From the NCBI GenBank assembly GCA_003244105.1, contig QHBK01000001.1:1-51883 (forward strand): DNA of 51,883 nucleotides, written 5' to 3'. The notes beneath the pieces are model-generated. The model saw only the letters and a program-made list of their open reading frames with translations. It ran no database searches and was not told the DNA's origin. Positions within the stretch are counted from its first letter, which is position 1; the number at the start of each line of letters is the position of its first letter. Both the position numbers and the translations under genes were made by a program. Below are positions 51,837 to 51,883 of this stretch, in pieces. Source of the DNA: Candidatus Eremiobacter antarcticus. Lineage in GTDB: Bacteria > Vulcanimicrobiota > Vulcanimicrobiia > Eremiobacterales > Eremiobacteraceae.

Positions 51837-51883
51837 ATCGCGCTAACGGACTATCTAATTTGTGTTAGCCAGTACTTCATCTG

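Larger units (their letters stand above)
31085..51883. mobile_element. Integrative conjugative element (trb/tra type), right end outside window
   Basis: The element begins within or at the 3' end of tRNA-Val(GAC). It contains a tyrosine integrase, excisionase-like gene, full trb mating-pair set, TraG coupling protein, MOBP relaxase, TraF peptidase and cargo genes, all without chromosomal housekeeping genes. The region looks less GC-rich than the chromosome to its left by eye. No second copy of the tRNA 3' end is seen before the window ends, so attR lies beyond 51883. The exact left boundary cannot be fixed without attR. Confidence 0.88.

Overview
The window is bacterial DNA, most likely from an uncultured high-GC lineage. 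Candidatus Eremiobacterota (WPS-2) or a close relative is my guess, based on secreted lipoproteins with Pro/Thr linkers, a retropepsin-like secreted protein and the mix of gene families. No rRNA or marker gene fixes the taxonomy. At least two chromosomal genes have near-consensus sigma-70 promoters ending 5-6 nt before the ATG, so leaderless transcription appears to be in use.

Positions 1-31.0 kb look like chromosome with small insertions. In order: the 3' part of a two-domain aspartyl protease; a complete IS3-family (IS407-group) element whose orfA/orfB junction carries a textbook -1 frameshift signal; a Nudix hydrolase; tRNA-Asp(GTC); a DUF5996 gene with a frameshift; a GT4 glycosyltransferase and a hexapeptide acyltransferase; an exported peroxiredoxin/TlpA thioredoxin pair; a large lipoprotein; an RND efflux pump; an Nramp-type transporter; a dihydrolipoamide-dehydrogenase-like flavoprotein; a sugar cluster (Gfo/Idh/MocA oxidoreductase, Zn alcohol dehydrogenase, GH5-like hydrolase); SRPBCC, STAS and DUF72 proteins; a second lipoprotein; tRNA-Val(CAC); a small decayed island with a serine hydrolase and a HigBA-like pair; a flavin monooxygenase; a HAD phosphatase; an AI-2E-type permease.

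The most striking chromosomal feature is the peroxiredoxin at 7858-8406. Its catalytic cysteine position is an in-frame TGA, the frame is open and homologous on both sides, and a SECIS-like hairpin follows at a suitable distance. I read it as an exported selenocysteine peroxiredoxin, translationally coupled to a TlpA-like thioredoxin that may reduce it.

From 31.05 kb to the end of the window lies an integrative conjugative element inserted at the 3' end of tRNA-Val(GAC). It has a tyrosine integrase whose last 20 codons are read from the antisense of the tRNA, an excisionase-like protein, and a trb-type mating-pair apparatus in the order trbB-(HNH on the other strand)-trbC-D-E-J-L-(novel 80-aa ORF)-F-G-I. 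Upstream are a TraG coupling protein and a divergent tra block (RHH accessory protein, MOBP relaxase, TraF peptidase) separated by a palindrome-rich interval that probably holds oriT. The block order resembles the tra/trb regions of Ti plasmids. Cargo at the far end includes an Mrr-type restriction nuclease remnant and two unrecognised genes, one with a PD-(D/E)XK-like signature. The right end of the element is outside the window.

Five broken reading frames (DUF5996, serine hydrolase twice, HigB-like toxin, Mrr remnant) are all explained by one-base length changes in homopolymers, so some may be sequencing errors rather than pseudogenes.
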